Part shown: positions 19,966 through 30,894 of the stretch, one piece after another | Layout of the letters: each line of letters starts with the position of its first letter | How positions within the stretch are numbered: the first letter of the stretch is position 1 | NCBI GenBank assembly: GCA_028335825.1 | Contig: JAIOKI010000005.1 | Location: 124,001-188,000 of the forward strand | From: Nosema muscidifuracis | Taxonomy: Eukaryota; Microsporidia; Nosematidae | Length of the DNA stretch: 64,000 bases | Direction: 5' to 3' | Notes under the pieces: generated by a model | Told to the model about the DNA's origin: nothing | The model's input: the letters and a program-made list of their open reading frames with translations, nothing else | Database searches by the model: none | Translations under genes and position numbers: made by a program

Positions 19966-21430
19966 TTAATTTTCATTTTCGTCAATTTCTACATCAATTT
20001 CCTTGTTCTCGTTTACTGATCTCTCATACTTTGTATTTAAATAATACACACATTTTATCCAACAAATATTAATAATAAAAAGTAAAACTATAGTCAATGG
20101 AGAAGCCTGTCTAATATCACTAAATCCAAAAAATGTAAGAATCGCTCCATAGAGTGAGACCATAGACTTACCCAGCTTTATACAAATACCATCATATATA
20201 CTTTTATACTTGTATCTATATTTTGGTGGTATTCTCATAGAAATCATTTCCTTAGCTAAATCAAATAGAACATATTTAGTTAACTTTGAAAATCCAAGAC
20301 CAGTTGCACCAATCCAGTTTTCAATATCGATAGTAAGATTTTTTATAGAATAATCTTTTCCGAAGTAGAAATTATAAAAAGAAAGAATTGAAACGGTAAT
20401 GACAAATATAAGAGCACTTATAGGAGATACCATAGATGGAAAAAATATTCCTTTTGTTTTAAAGAACTTTTTGAAAATAAGATTGTATGAAAGAGTTATT
20501 ACAGCAATAATCAATAAAACGGTTACTAAAAATTTCTTTGAGTAAATATCTGCAGTACAATTATGTATTCTAGTACCAGCTGATAGACTGTTTTTAAATG
20601 ACATATCTATAAATCCTGCATTTATAGCGTAAAATAATGCAGCACAACACATATTACGCAAGAATCTTGAAGTAAGTAGACTTGAAATCGTACTTGAGCT
20701 TTGTTTCGACAAATCTTTTGTTTTTTCAACACCTTTAGAAAGAGAAACTAATCGTATCTTTATTAGAAAAATCAAAATAGTCAACAAAGATATGCTTAAA
20801 AAGAAAAGACTGCTTGGATTTACTTTACTATCAGTAGGAATAAACTGTTCTAAACCATCTTTAAAAAAGAAAAGTATAGCACTTATTATCATTGATAAAG
20901 CAGTTATTGATGAAAAATATGGAACAATTTCTTTCATCTCTTTCTCTGTGCATATGTAATTTGCCAAGGTATAAAATGCGTATCCAATCATAACAGAACT
21001 CCATAATTCTGATATAATGTAGCACAATGTACTAACCCACATACTAAACATATAAGACAGAGGAAGAAGGCCATTTAATCCTTTTACAGACATTTTAGCA
21101 TCACAAAAGATATCCAAAGTCCAAAATGGTCCTTTTTGTATTGTATTCTCAAATGGAATAAATATTGCTCCAATTAAAAAAAATATGGTACTAAATGATA
21201 AATTTATGGTATTAAAAATATTTGTTCAATGATCTTTGTATAATATTCATTGTAATCAATATTATAGGAAGTGAAAATATCAATTTTATAAAGTAAAGCG
21301 ATGCTGGAATTTGTTTGCTGATTATGACTAATTCTCTATAAAGTTCAAGAAGTGTGTTAATTAAACAACCAAGGAAAAAAATAGAGGATAATAAGATTTT
21401 TACTTGTATTGTTTTTTTCGATGAATTCAT
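19966..21430 (-). pseudogene. NTT: ATP/ADP translocase (NTT) broken by one frameshift
   Basis: A second nucleotide transporter of the plastid/Chlamydia/Rickettsia NTT family, which in microsporidia imports host ATP. The N-terminal part (21430-21212) aligns with the intact translocase of this window: KQIPASLYFIKLIFSLPIIL against KQHPTSIFFLKFFIILPCSI. It stops at a TAA at 21212-21214; the homology resumes in the next frame (NIFNTINLSFSTIFF, then FIPFENTIQKGPFW matching the PFSSYIQIQPFW of the intact copy) and runs to 19966. The shift must lie in the roughly 14 bases around 21213-21226 (AAATATTTTTAA). The intact CCCTTAA start motif and otherwise open reading of about 480 codons argue for a recent break or a sequencing error. 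The protein also lacks the first 50 or so residues of the other copy. About 10 membrane segments remain recognisable. Confidence 0.88.
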
Positions 21431-23714
21431 TTAAGGGTATGTAATTTTTTAATTTTGTAGGAATTAATAAAATATAAATTGAATATATATCAGATACTAT
21501 AACTGAAATTAAAAATAACTGAATTAAATTAAAAACATTTTTATATTTTTTTAAATTTAAATTTAAAATTCATTTTTTTATTACGTGTTCATGTGTTAAA
21601 ACCGAATAATTTTTTCAAAAGAAATCTTCATATTTTCGTGCAATGAATTAAATTTTCAAAGAGATAATTTATTATTTATTTTGAATTAAGGAGAAATGAA
21701 TTATTAGCTTACTCCTTTAGTATTGTAAATAATTTATTTGAGTGAAATAATTAAAAAGATCTCTTCGCTTTTTTTATAAGATTATCTTTTTATAAATAAA
21801 AAATAAATCAAATTTTTGTTATATTTTTTTAACTGATCTTGATAAAATATTTGTCATTCTATTTTATCATAAAATATTAATAAGTTAAGATCATTATTTT
21901 TTATATAATTATAAATTAAATGATTTAGTATTCATTGATGTGTGATATATAAGAAGGCTTAATTTATATAGATATAAGTTATTCATTGAACATAGTTTTA
22001 TCAATTATTTAAAATGATATAAATTTTTCAATATTTTTTTTAAATAATAATTTCTTGACTCATCTCGTACTTATGCTAGTACAACATAAATTAAGACTCA
22101 ATCTTACAATTAATTCAATTTACGAAATATAAAAGTGCTATTTTTAATTTTACTGGCAACATAGACGCATTGTATTAAATTATTATGATGAAGAATAGAC
22201 ACTGATTTATATTCAAAATCAATTTAAATATTTAAAAATTTATTGCTTTACTATTTTAAACGTAAAAAACGACTATTTTGATCAAAGTTAAATTTAATAA
22301 TTCAAAAACTTGAATTATTAATATCATAACACTATATAAAATATTATATGACATATTTATTAATTTATTAACGTTTTTATATTAATTGTTTTTAGTTTCA
22401 TGATGTATTTTTATTACGAGGAGGATTTTATATTCAGTTTTAGATGAATATTTTTATAGATATACTATAAAAATGTTTATGTCTATAGCAAAATGATTTA
22501 ATACGTATGTAAGACTAATTTAACCATCATCTCTGAATAAATAATTTAAAATTATTTAACTATTTAATAATAATTTTAATTTAATTTATTACTGATTAAA
22601 ATATTATTCTTTTATTTCTTTGAAATTTTAAATTCAAAAATTTACACAGGAACTAGGAAATCTTTTAAGTGAATAAAAAAAGACTAAATTTGCTCGAAAA
22701 GAAAATGGTTTATAAAATTACTCTATTTTTTCTTTATAATTATTGTATTATATAAAATAATCAAAATAAATTGCAACTTAAAATTAATAAGCTGTTTAGG
22801 CGGATAAATATTGATATTGTTTTCATTAACAAATTAATTAAAATTAAATACTTTTTATAGACAGATCCTCATTCAGAATTATTAAATTTTACTATCTAAA
22901 AAAGACCTTTTAATACTGAAAAGGGTTAATATTATATAACTTAGCACATCAAAAATTAAATATTTGTAAATTAATTACTGACCCTTGAATTACGAATTGA
23001 TAAAATTTGACATATAAAGTATTAGATATTTTATTTCATAAATACTACATTATGTCTAAAAGAAGCACAATTTTGATTTGTTAGCTAATCATTACATGTC
23101 ACTGAATAAGTAAAAAGACAGAACTATTCTATATTTGATGGCAAGGAGTTGAAATTGTAACTTATTTTTATAGAAATTATAGAAATGATTTGAATATTGA
23201 CGATCGAAGCGTATTTTCAATCCAGAATTCTCAAAGTGGCACTGGAAATTTAAATGAAGAAGATTACGTGAATCAAAAAGCTATTGAAAGAAAACTACAT
23301 AGATTCTTGTTAAGCACGTTATTCAGGAGTAATGGGTGGAAAGAATTAGAAACTGACTAAACAAAGTGCATACAAGTAAAAATCTTAGATTAAATACTAC
23401 TTATAAGCAAAGCTTTAATAGTATGTTAATATGAAACATTGATTATTAGATATTAAATTTTTAATGGATTGGTGTTTTTTCTCTCAGATTCTTATAAATA
23501 TTTTTTTTATATTATATATGCATAAATATTCCGAACTTGATTTTGAAAATGATAAATTAATCTGTAATCTTTTTTTGAATTTTTAGTACTAAAAAACTAA
23601 AATTTGAAATCGATAAGTCTAAATATTTGTAGTTATAATTTTTTTTACGTGTCATCAAATTTTTGATCTTCTAAAATTTATTGTATAATATTGAATACAT
23701 TTTTTCAGCCCTTA
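21431..23714. other. Long gene-poor region (2.3 kb)
   Basis: The largest spacer in the window and unlike most others: it holds no clear tandem array and has a less monotonous composition. The one coding-like piece is an open frame at 23139-23360 (+) listed separately. The rest has stops in all frames at background density. It lies between the frameshifted translocase and uracil-DNA glycosylase, so it may be decayed genic sequence, but I cannot identify any parent gene. The uracil-DNA glycosylase CCC start motif is at the right edge. Confidence 0.5.
23139..23360 (+). other. Open frame of 73 codons without ATG, possible gene remnant
   Basis: From just after a TGA at 23136-23138, 73 codons are open before TAA at 23358-23360. 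There is no ATG and no CCC motif. The peptide has a balanced composition unlike translated AT-rich spacer: it contains SQSGTGNLNEEDYVNQKAIE and RFLLSTLFRSNGWKELE. A chance open frame of this composition in such AT-rich DNA is unlikely, so it may be an exon or a remnant. I recognise no family; a slight resemblance of SGTG plus basic-hydrophobic residues to the N-terminus of the intact translocase is too weak to use. Confidence 0.35.
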
Positions 23715-24482
23715 ATGGCTAAAACAATAATAAAATACTTAAAAAAGAAAGCAAGAAGTTTGGAAAATGATGCTGAGAAATGCTGTAAAATAAATGAAAA
23801 CATAAATAACTGTAAAGTTTGTTATTTAGAGGATTTAATCAGTAAAGATTGGAAAGATGAGTTCGAAGCAGAATTTGAAAAAGAATATTTTTTACAGATC
23901 AAAAAAAAATTGCATGAAAAAATTATATTTCCTAAGCTAGAAAACATCTTCTTTTTTACTTATTTTTTTCCTTTAGAAGATACAAAGGTAGTAATATTGG
24001 GACAAGATCCATATCATAACGAAAATCAAGCTATTGGATTATCATTTTCAGTTCCTGAAAACGTTGCAATACCACCAAGTCTTAAAAATATATACAAAGA
24101 GCTTAAAAGTGATATACCTGATTTTAATATACCAAAACATGGAAATTTAGAAAAATGGGCTAAACAAGGTGTTTTACTTCTTAACGATATTCTTACAGTT
24201 GAAAAACACAAGCCTGGTTCTCATGGTAATTTTGGATGGAAAATTTTTACAAAGGCTATTTTTGAACGTATAAATGAAAAATGCAATAATGTTGTCTTTA
24301 TTTTATGGGGGAACTATGCAAAATCTAAAAGTAAAAATGTTGATCACTATAGACATCTTGTATTGGAAGCAGCTCATCCTAGTCCATTTAGCGTAATGAA
24401 ATTTTTTGGCTGTAAGCATTTTTCGAAGACTAACGAGTATTTAAAGAGATATAATAAATCTCCAATAGATTGGAATCTTTAA
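23715..24482 (+). CDS. UNG1: Uracil-DNA glycosylase (UNG family), 255 aa
   Basis: Excises uracil from DNA as the first step of base excision repair. The water-activating loop GQDPYH gives Asp98 and the uracil-recognition/intercalation motif HPSPF gives His221; LLLNDILTVE and FILWG are the conserved core strands. The start is the ATG at 23715, directly preceded by CCCTTA; in-frame codons upstream (reading TFFQPL) have no ATG. The N-terminal 60 residues are basic and charged (KYLKKKARSLE), with a CCK...NNCKVC cluster, and no obvious PCNA-binding box remains in the chosen start. Length is near that of human UNG catalytic domain plus a short tail. Confidence 0.96.
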   Translation: MAKTIIKYLKKKARSLENDAEKCCKINENINNCKVCYLEDLISKDWKDEFEAEFEKEYFLQIKKKLHEKIIFPKLENIFFFTYFFPLEDTKVVILGQDPYHNENQAIGLSFSVPENVAIPPSLKNIYKELKSDIPDFNIPKHGNLEKWAKQGVLLLNDILTVEKHKPGSHGNFGWKIFTKAIFERINEKCNNVVFILWGNYAKSKSKNVDHYRHLVLEAAHPSPFSVMKFFGCKHFSKTNEYLKRYNKSPIDWNL

Positions 24483-25085
24483 GCTGAAATAATAATTTAA
24501 ATTAATTATGACATTTAATTTATTTCAAATTTTCTTTTTTATTTAAAATGCTTAAATTAATTTTTTTAAAAAATGCTAAATTTTATATCATTAATCTATT
24601 TTCAGAAGAAAGCTTTTTTTAATTTCATGGACAGGCTAATGCAATTTTTTTTCAATATAAAAAAATATTTCTTTCGTAATATCAATAATTCATTTATAAA
24701 GTATTATTGAATCTTAATAATTTAATTTACGTTAGATTTTTTATATAAAGTTGATTGTCTTCGATTTTTTAATGTGCTATTAAAAAATCTACTTTACCGC
24801 TTTTCTATGGTAATCTTAAAAACTCTGAATTTAATATAGACATAAATCTTAAGTCTATACTGATAGCATTCTTGTTTCATTATCTCTTATCACAGAATAT
24901 AATCAATTTTTATTTCTTACTTATATTTCTCCTCAACTTGATTGTAATTAAATTTATAAACGAAGAAATACTTACTTCACGTTTAAGAGCTTCTTAATGA
25001 GTTTATCTTAATTATGTAACCTTACATAATTTTTAAAATAAATTTATAGATTTTATTTCGCATAAAAAGCTCTCCCTTTCCAAAA
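24483..25085. other. Spacer with nothing recognisable
   Basis: About 600 bases of AT-rich DNA between uracil-DNA glycosylase and Rad50. I see no tandem array, no open frame with balanced composition and no RNA gene. The right edge carries 'ctctccctttcc', the C-rich start signal of Rad50. Confidence 0.5.
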
Positions 25086-28000
25086 ATGACCATTCTGAAA
25101 AAACTTGAAATTAAAGGTATTAGATCGTACAATCCAAGAAAATCACAAACAATTGATTTCCAGCTTCCATTGACATTGATAGTTGGTCAAAACGGGACTG
25201 GTAAGACAACAATCATAGAATGTTTAAAATATATAACCACAGGAGTTATGCCACCAAATTCTAGAGGAGGTGCATTTATTTATGATGGTGGTTTAGCTAA
25301 AAATACAGATGTAAAAGCTGAAATCAAATTATTTATGGAAGATTTACATAATCGAGAAATATTATTGCATAAAATAATACAAAGCAGTGTTAAACTAAAA
25401 AGAGTAGAACAAAAGACACTCGAATTTAATGTATTAGTTAACAATGTATCTAAAGAAGTTATCGATTTTGATAACACGATTAAATCAAACAACGGTAAAA
25501 TCAACCAGAATGACTTAACTTCAATATTTAATATAAATAGTAGTATATTAGAGAATATAATTTTTTGTCATCAGGATGATGCTATGTGGTATTTAGGAGA
25601 TCCATCAACTATTAAGAAAAAGTTTGATGACATTTTTTCTTCAACTAGATATTCTAAAATACTTGATAATTTAAAGAAAGTAAAAAAAGAAATATCGTCT
25701 AAAATTAAGGTAATCCAAACAGAACTTTCATATTTGTTGAAACTTAAGGAAAAGAAGTATGATATAGAAAAAAAGTTACGAGAGACATTTGATGATTTAG
25801 AAAATAAATTAGGGGTTATAAAAGGACTTGAAAGTAAAGCTAATGAATGTGCAGCTATTCTTAAGGAATTAAATATCGAATATAATAAAATACTAATAAT
25901 CGAAAATAAGAGGAAGGAAATTGGCAACTTCAAAAATCTGAAAGAAATTAAATGGACAGAAGATGAATGTAATAAAATACTTAATACAATAGATATTAAG
26001 AAAAAAGAATTAGAAATTTTTAATTTGAATAATCAGATTGTAAAAGAATGCGAGGAAATTAATATTATAAATGAAGATAGAAATAAGTTTGAAAAAATAC
26101 AAAAACAAATTGAAAGTTTAAAAAATAAAAAAGAAAGTATTGATGTTCATTTACTAGATATAAATACTGAAGCCAATGTATTAGAAAATTGGCTTATAGA
26201 TCAACAACAAAAATTTCAAACAAAATTAAAAGTTGATGATCCCATTTTGAGAACTAAAGAATTTAAAAAGATTTTTGATATATTTTTTTCTAAATATGAT
26301 GTAGAGTGCTCAAAGAAAAATCAATTTATTCAGGATATAAAAAAAGAGTATGATAAATTAAATTGGGAGATTTCTAATAACAAAAATAAAATCAAAGAAC
26401 TTATTGATATAAATATCGATCAATATAGTGAGAATGATTTTTTTGTTATTGATAATTTAGATCATAAAATTGAATTGCTCGAAAAAGATTACGAAAACAG
26501 CATTAATTTAAACAAAGAATCAATTTTAAATGATGAAAAGAAGAAAAGACGTGAAGAATTAATAAAAATACTAGGATCAAAAACAAAATCTAATGAAATT
26601 ACAAATTTAAAATCTAACAATGAAAGAATTATTAAATTAAAATTTGAATGCAAGTCTCTTAATGAGATTAGTAACAAATTAAATATATATGTGAATATGA
26701 TTAATAATAAGAAACAAAATTTTAATGCTAGAATATACTCCTTAGGATTTGATTATAAGAATATTGATTTGATATTTTTAGGACATGACATTTGTAACAA
26801 ATTAATAAATTTAAGTATAAAGAATAAACAATGCTATTTGTGCGAAAAAACTATTGAAAATAAAGATAAATATCAGTCAAAAATTAAAAATCTTGGAAAT
26901 AAAAGAATCGAAGAAAATTTACGAATTCATGAAAATAATAATAAAATATGTAAAGAAATCAATGATATCATTAAAATGATAAATATGATTTCAAAAGATA
27001 TCGAAGTTATCTTTGAATTTGACAAAAATGAGGAAATTACTAATTTTTTAAAATATGTTGATTATACAGTTGAAATTATCGGCAAGATAAAAATTAAAAT
27101 TTCGGATGAGATAAATTTGAAGGAAATGGAAATTATCGATTTAGAAGAAGAAAATTCCGAGATTAATGGAAATCTAAAATTATTTGAAGAAATAGAAAAA
27201 ATTAATATTAAGGATATTGAATCTATCGACATCAGTGAAATACAAAAGAAATTAAAAAAATATAAAGTCTGTCGTGAAATAAAAGAAAAACGAGAAAAAA
27301 TTGAGCTCAGAAATAAATTGATGAATTTTAATAAAATATCAGAAACTAAGCTGAATAAGATGGATTCAGATTTAAAACATAAAACAGAAAAATATGAGAT
27401 ATTGAAAAATAATATTTTGAACAAGAAATCAGAGGTAGATGTAAAAATCCATGAATATTTTTCTAAAAAAGATAAAATAGAGATGTATAAAAATGAAATT
27501 GAACAAATTTCAATAGAATTGGATAAACTTACCAAGAATAATATAAGAATCAATTTTGATAATTATAACAAAATTATTGAAAAAAATTTATACAACAAAA
27601 ACAAGTTAAATAATTTAAAAAATGAACTAATGGAATCTAAACAAACTCTTAATTTAATCAATGAACATCTTGAATATTACAAAAATATTAATAAGTTTAA
27701 AAAAATTGAATCAGAAATTAAATTGGTAGAAAATAACTTAATTGAAAAGAATTGTATTAAAAATTCAGAAGGAAGTGATAGTATCATAAAAAGCTATTTG
27801 CTGGTTCTAAATAGTAAAATAGATAATATTAAAGCTAAGGAAAAAAGTATACTGGAAGAAAAAAATATTTTAAAAGGAGAAATCAATCAATTAGAAAATC
27901 AAAAACGTAATTATGAGACTGATCTAAAAACTGAATACAATGAAGTTATATCTGATTATAATAAAAGATATTTAGAATGTAAAATACTTGAATTAAGTAG

Positions 28001-28529
28001 TACCGATATTGATAGATGTTCAAATGTACTCGATAAAAGTATAATTGACTATCATTATAACAAAATAGAAGAGATAAATTTGACTTTAAAGGAACTTTGG
28101 AATAATTGTTATAAAGGAAATGATATAGATTACATTAAGTTAGAAATCAATGAGAATGGTACCAAAAATTATAGTTATAAAATGACAATAATTAAAAATG
28201 GAGTGGAGTTAGATATGAGAAATAGAACAAGTGCTGGTCAAAAAATGATTGGTAATATTTTATTAAGAATGGCTTTAAGTAAAGTCTTTTGTTGTAATTT
28301 CAATGTATTGACTTTAGATGAACCTACAACAAACTTAGATAAAGAAAATATAGAAAGCTTAGCTTACACTTTAATAGAGATTACTAAGAAAAATCCTAAT
28401 CTTCAGTTAATAATTATAACTCATGATGAGCATTTTGTAGACATTATGTGTAGAGAAAATTTAGAATTTTTTTATAAACTTACGAGAAACAATAATGGTG
28501 ATAGTGTTATAATTAAGGAAAGTATTTAA
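25086..28529 (+). CDS. RAD50: Rad50 DNA repair ATPase, 1147 aa
   Basis: SMC-like subunit of the Mre11 complex, acting in double-strand break repair and telomere upkeep. Walker A GQNGTGKTT is near residue 36. The Q-loop region FCHQDDAMWYLGDPSTIKKK, followed by FDDIFSSTRYSKIL, is diagnostic. Two long coiled coils flank the zinc hook CYLC (first Cys at residue 583). The signature TSAGQKM replaces the usual CSAGQK with Thr for Cys, and Walker B is LTLDEPTTNLD. It is about 165 residues shorter than yeast Rad50 (1312), the loss being in the coils. CCCTTTCCAAAA precedes the ATG. Coding sequence is extremely rich in AAA/AAT/ATT codons in the coils. Confidence 0.97.
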   Translation: MTILKKLEIKGIRSYNPRKSQTIDFQLPLTLIVGQNGTGKTTIIECLKYITTGVMPPNSRGGAFIYDGGLAKNTDVKAEIKLFMEDLHNREILLHKIIQSSVKLKRVEQKTLEFNVLVNNVSKEVIDFDNTIKSNNGKINQNDLTSIFNINSSILENIIFCHQDDAMWYLGDPSTIKKKFDDIFSSTRYSKILDNLKKVKKEISSKIKVIQTELSYLLKLKEKKYDIEKKLRETFDDLENKLGVIKGLESKANECAAILKELNIEYNKILIIENKRKEIGNFKNLKEIKWTEDECNKILNTIDIKKKELEIFNLNNQIVKECEEINIINEDRNKFEKIQKQIESLKNKKESIDVHLLDINTEANVLENWLIDQQQKFQTKLKVDDPILRTKEFKKIFDIFFSKYDVECSKKNQFIQDIKKEYDKLNWEISNNKNKIKELIDINIDQYSENDFFVIDNLDHKIELLEKDYENSINLNKESILNDEKKKRREELIKILGSKTKSNEITNLKSNNERIIKLKFECKSLNEISNKLNIYVNMINNKKQNFNARIYSLGFDYKNIDLIFLGHDICNKLINLSIKNKQCYLCEKTIENKDKYQSKIKNLGNKRIEENLRIHENNNKICKEINDIIKMINMISKDIEVIFEFDKNEEITNFLKYVDYTVEIIGKIKIKISDEINLKEMEIIDLEEENSEINGNLKLFEEIEKINIKDIESIDISEIQKKLKKYKVCREIKEKREKIELRNKLMNFNKISETKLNKMDSDLKHKTEKYEILKNNILNKKSEVDVKIHEYFSKKDKIEMYKNEIEQISIELDKLTKNNIRINFDNYNKIIEKNLYNKNKLNNLKNELMESKQTLNLINEHLEYYKNINKFKKIESEIKLVENNLIEKNCIKNSEGSDSIIKSYLLVLNSKIDNIKAKEKSILEEKNILKGEINQLENQKRNYETDLKTEYNEVISDYNKRYLECKILELSSTDIDRCSNVLDKSIIDYHYNKIEEINLTLKELWNNCYKGNDIDYIKLEINENGTKNYSYKMTIIKNGVELDMRNRTSAGQKMIGNILLRMALSKVFCCNFNVLTLDEPTTNLDKENIESLAYTLIEITKKNPNLQLIIITHDEHFVDIMCRENLEFFYKLTRNNNGDSVIIKESI

Positions 28530-28661
28530 AAAAGCTATTTTTTAAAAGACGATTTTATATTCAAAAATTAGAAAATCAATTTTTCTATTTCATAAAATAA
28601 CAAAATAAACTTTCTGATTTGTTTCAGATTTTTTTGAAATAATGCATTTGAGGTAAACACA

Positions 28662-30119
28662 ATGATTTTTGAAATATTAGAAAATAATACAAAAACTTCT
28701 CTAAAAATGTACATTAATAGATTTTTACCTATTTATGAACTTAATTCAAACTCCATAGAGATTCCATTTATGTTAACAAATGTACTGATTTATTCAGATA
28801 GAAACTTTTTAAAATTAAAAATAGATTATGATAAGCAAGTTACTATATATAAAAAAGATAAAAGTCTTAGTTTTACTGAGATATTGGATTGTGAAAAAAT
28901 TATCTTAGTTGTAAAAGATTCAAAACTAAAAATTTGCGACATGAATTATTTAGACAGTTTGTGTGTTGCAATAAACAAACTATCATTAATGCATAAATAT
29001 AAAAATTATAGCATAAATACTATTTTTTCAGAAAAAAGTGAACATAAAAATTTCTTCGAGAACTTGTTTAATAAGAAGAAACAAACTATTAAGATAAAAT
29101 CTAATACTGATTTTCACATAGTGTAAAATAATTTAGATCTAATAACAAACTATAGCAAAAAATCTATACATAAAAAATTATATAGCATACTTGGAATTAA
29201 CAGCATTTCTTCTGTAGAATCTACTATAGATTTACAAAGCGTTAAAGATTATTATCTCCTTATAAGGGGAAAGACATATCATGAAAGTGATAATAATTTG
29301 AAATGTTATAATAAAATGAAGAAAACTGAAGATTTAACAATTACTAAATTTCATAATTCAAAAACTATACCTATGGAATTTATTGTTAAACAATATAATA
29401 TTACTAAAAGATATCTATATAAACACAATGCAGATATTTCTAATGATTTATTTTTTAATAGAATTACTGATTATATTTTTAAGCTACTTAACATAACTTA
29501 TAAAACAAGTAATGTACATGAAAAGATAAGTTGTATAGAAATGAAAAATGCAAGAATTTTGAGTACATTCAGTACATCTTATTCATTTAAAAAGTTTTTG
29601 ACAGAAAATGATTTACATCAATCTAAACTTAAACAATTTCTCAAAACATTTTCAATATCTCTTCTTATAAATTATTTATTTGAAATAGGTGATAGAACAC
29701 TTGATAATATGATTATAGATAAAAAAGGTAATTTTTACAATATCGATTTTGAATATATTCTAGGAGAAGATCCAAAATATTTTATAAATCTTGTTATACC
29801 AGAGATAATATCAGATTTTCTTCAATCAGATGCTTTAATTTATGAAAAATTTATTGAATATTTTATAAAATACTATATGGAGCTTCGTGAACAATCGTTC
29901 AAAATACTGATTTTTTCCAGATTACTTTACAAAAATAACATTTTTAATTTCAAGTATTCCAAACTAGAACAAATTTTAATTAAGAATTTTTATTTAGATA
30001 CCCCAAATATAAAAGAAGTTATAATCAAAGAATTAAGTATGTCAATGAATAGTTATCGAACAAAAATAATTCATTTTCTCAACAAACTAGGAAAGATCAA
30101 GATATATTCATATTTTTAA
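28662..30119 (+). pseudogene. VPS34: PI3-kinase-like (Vps34-type) gene with one in-frame stop
   Basis: Two open stretches, 28662-29126 and 29127-30119, are in the same frame and are separated only by TAA at 29124-29126; the codons after the stop stay open to 30119 (485 codons in all). The C-terminal part is a lipid-kinase domain: YKHNADISND aligns with the FKHGDDLRQD loop, GDRTLDNMI with the catalytic GDRHLDN (His to Thr), and IDFEYILGEDPK with the DFGYILG-DPK metal loop (Gly to Glu). So besides the stop, two key residues are changed. Yeast Vps34 is 875 residues; the C2 and most of the helical domain are absent or unrecognisable. There is no CCC before the ATG (leader 'gaggtaaacaca'), in contrast with nearly all neighbours. 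It may be a decaying gene, a readthrough case, or a divergent gene with a sequencing error. Confidence 0.8.
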
Positions 30120-30150
30120 ACATTTAAAATAGATATAATTTACCCCTCAA

Positions 30151-30894
30151 ATGTTAAGCATAGATCTACCAATATTTTCATCATTTTTTATAGTTTTTGG
30201 TATATCTAAGTTGTTTAAATTTCCAGATAAAGATATAAAAAGTGATAAAATAATTTTGGTAATAGATCCTGTAGATACATTAGTCAAATACAAATTCTCA
30301 TTTTGGAAGTTTAATTACATATTTTATAAACGGAAATTTACTGAAGAATTTTTATTTAATCTTGGATATATTTATGATATATTTTTTATTACTAATGATG
30401 ATATGATAAATAGAAAAGTTTACAACTTTATTGATCCATTGAATATATCTTCTTACAGATTATTTACCACAGATAAAAAGAAAGAAATAAACAAATTAAA
30501 AAAAAATAATCGGGTTATAGTACTTGATTCTAAAGATAATTTTGATGAAGGATATCTTAATATAAAATCTTTTGATACAAAATCTTCAGAGAATGATGAA
30601 TCTAATAATTATAACATATTAGAAGAAAAAAATAGTTTATTAGATGTAGTTAATTTTTTAAGTACATTAAGCTTTCTAAATATTAAGGATTATATTAAAA
30701 CTATAGATAGTTATAAAAATAAAGATTTTTTTATATCTTTTGATATGGTACAAAGAAAAATTTTTAAAATGAGAAATATGCTTAACTTGTTTAGTAATAG
30801 TAAGTATAAAGAAGTAAAAAGACAAATTTGTCAAGATAAAATAGATAATTATAGAGTTAATAAGGATTTATTATCAAGTTATATTAAAAAGTAA
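30151..30894 (+). CDS. TIM50: Tim50-like HAD/FCP-fold protein, 247 aa
   Basis: A HAD-type NIF domain with a single N-terminal hydrophobic segment (LPIFSSFFIVFG, residues 6-17). The order of motifs fits Tim50, the receptor of the inner-membrane TIM23 translocase: LVIDPVDTLV (residues 37-45), KRKFTEEFLFNLGYIYDIFF, a D-P segment followed by SYRLFT (the 'MYRLFRE' site), then RVIVLDSKDN and a final LLDVVNFLSTL helix. The phosphatase DxDxT motif is degenerate (D-P-V-D-T), as in Tim50 proteins, so it is likely not an enzyme. In microsporidia it would act at the mitosome. It could instead be an ER/nuclear-envelope NIF phosphatase. CCCCTCAA precedes the ATG and it starts 31 bases after the PI3K-like gene. 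Confidence 0.65.
   Translation: MLSIDLPIFSSFFIVFGISKLFKFPDKDIKSDKIILVIDPVDTLVKYKFSFWKFNYIFYKRKFTEEFLFNLGYIYDIFFITNDDMINRKVYNFIDPLNISSYRLFTTDKKKEINKLKKNNRVIVLDSKDNFDEGYLNIKSFDTKSSENDESNNYNILEEKNSLLDVVNFLSTLSFLNIKDYIKTIDSYKNKDFFISFDMVQRKIFKMRNMLNLFSNSKYKEVKRQICQDKIDNYRVNKDLLSSYIKK

Noticed and set aside
23691-23714. Longer N-terminus for uracil-DNA glycosylase reading TFFQPL, resembling a PCNA-binding box
   Set aside because: There is no ATG in that extension and the CCCTTA motif lies inside it, directly before the ATG at 23715.
29250-29270. Palindrome CCTTATAAGG and G-run in the PI3K-like gene as a start signal for the second half
   Set aside because: The frame is continuous with the first half and homology crosses the stop, so a separate gene start is less likely; the palindrome is short.
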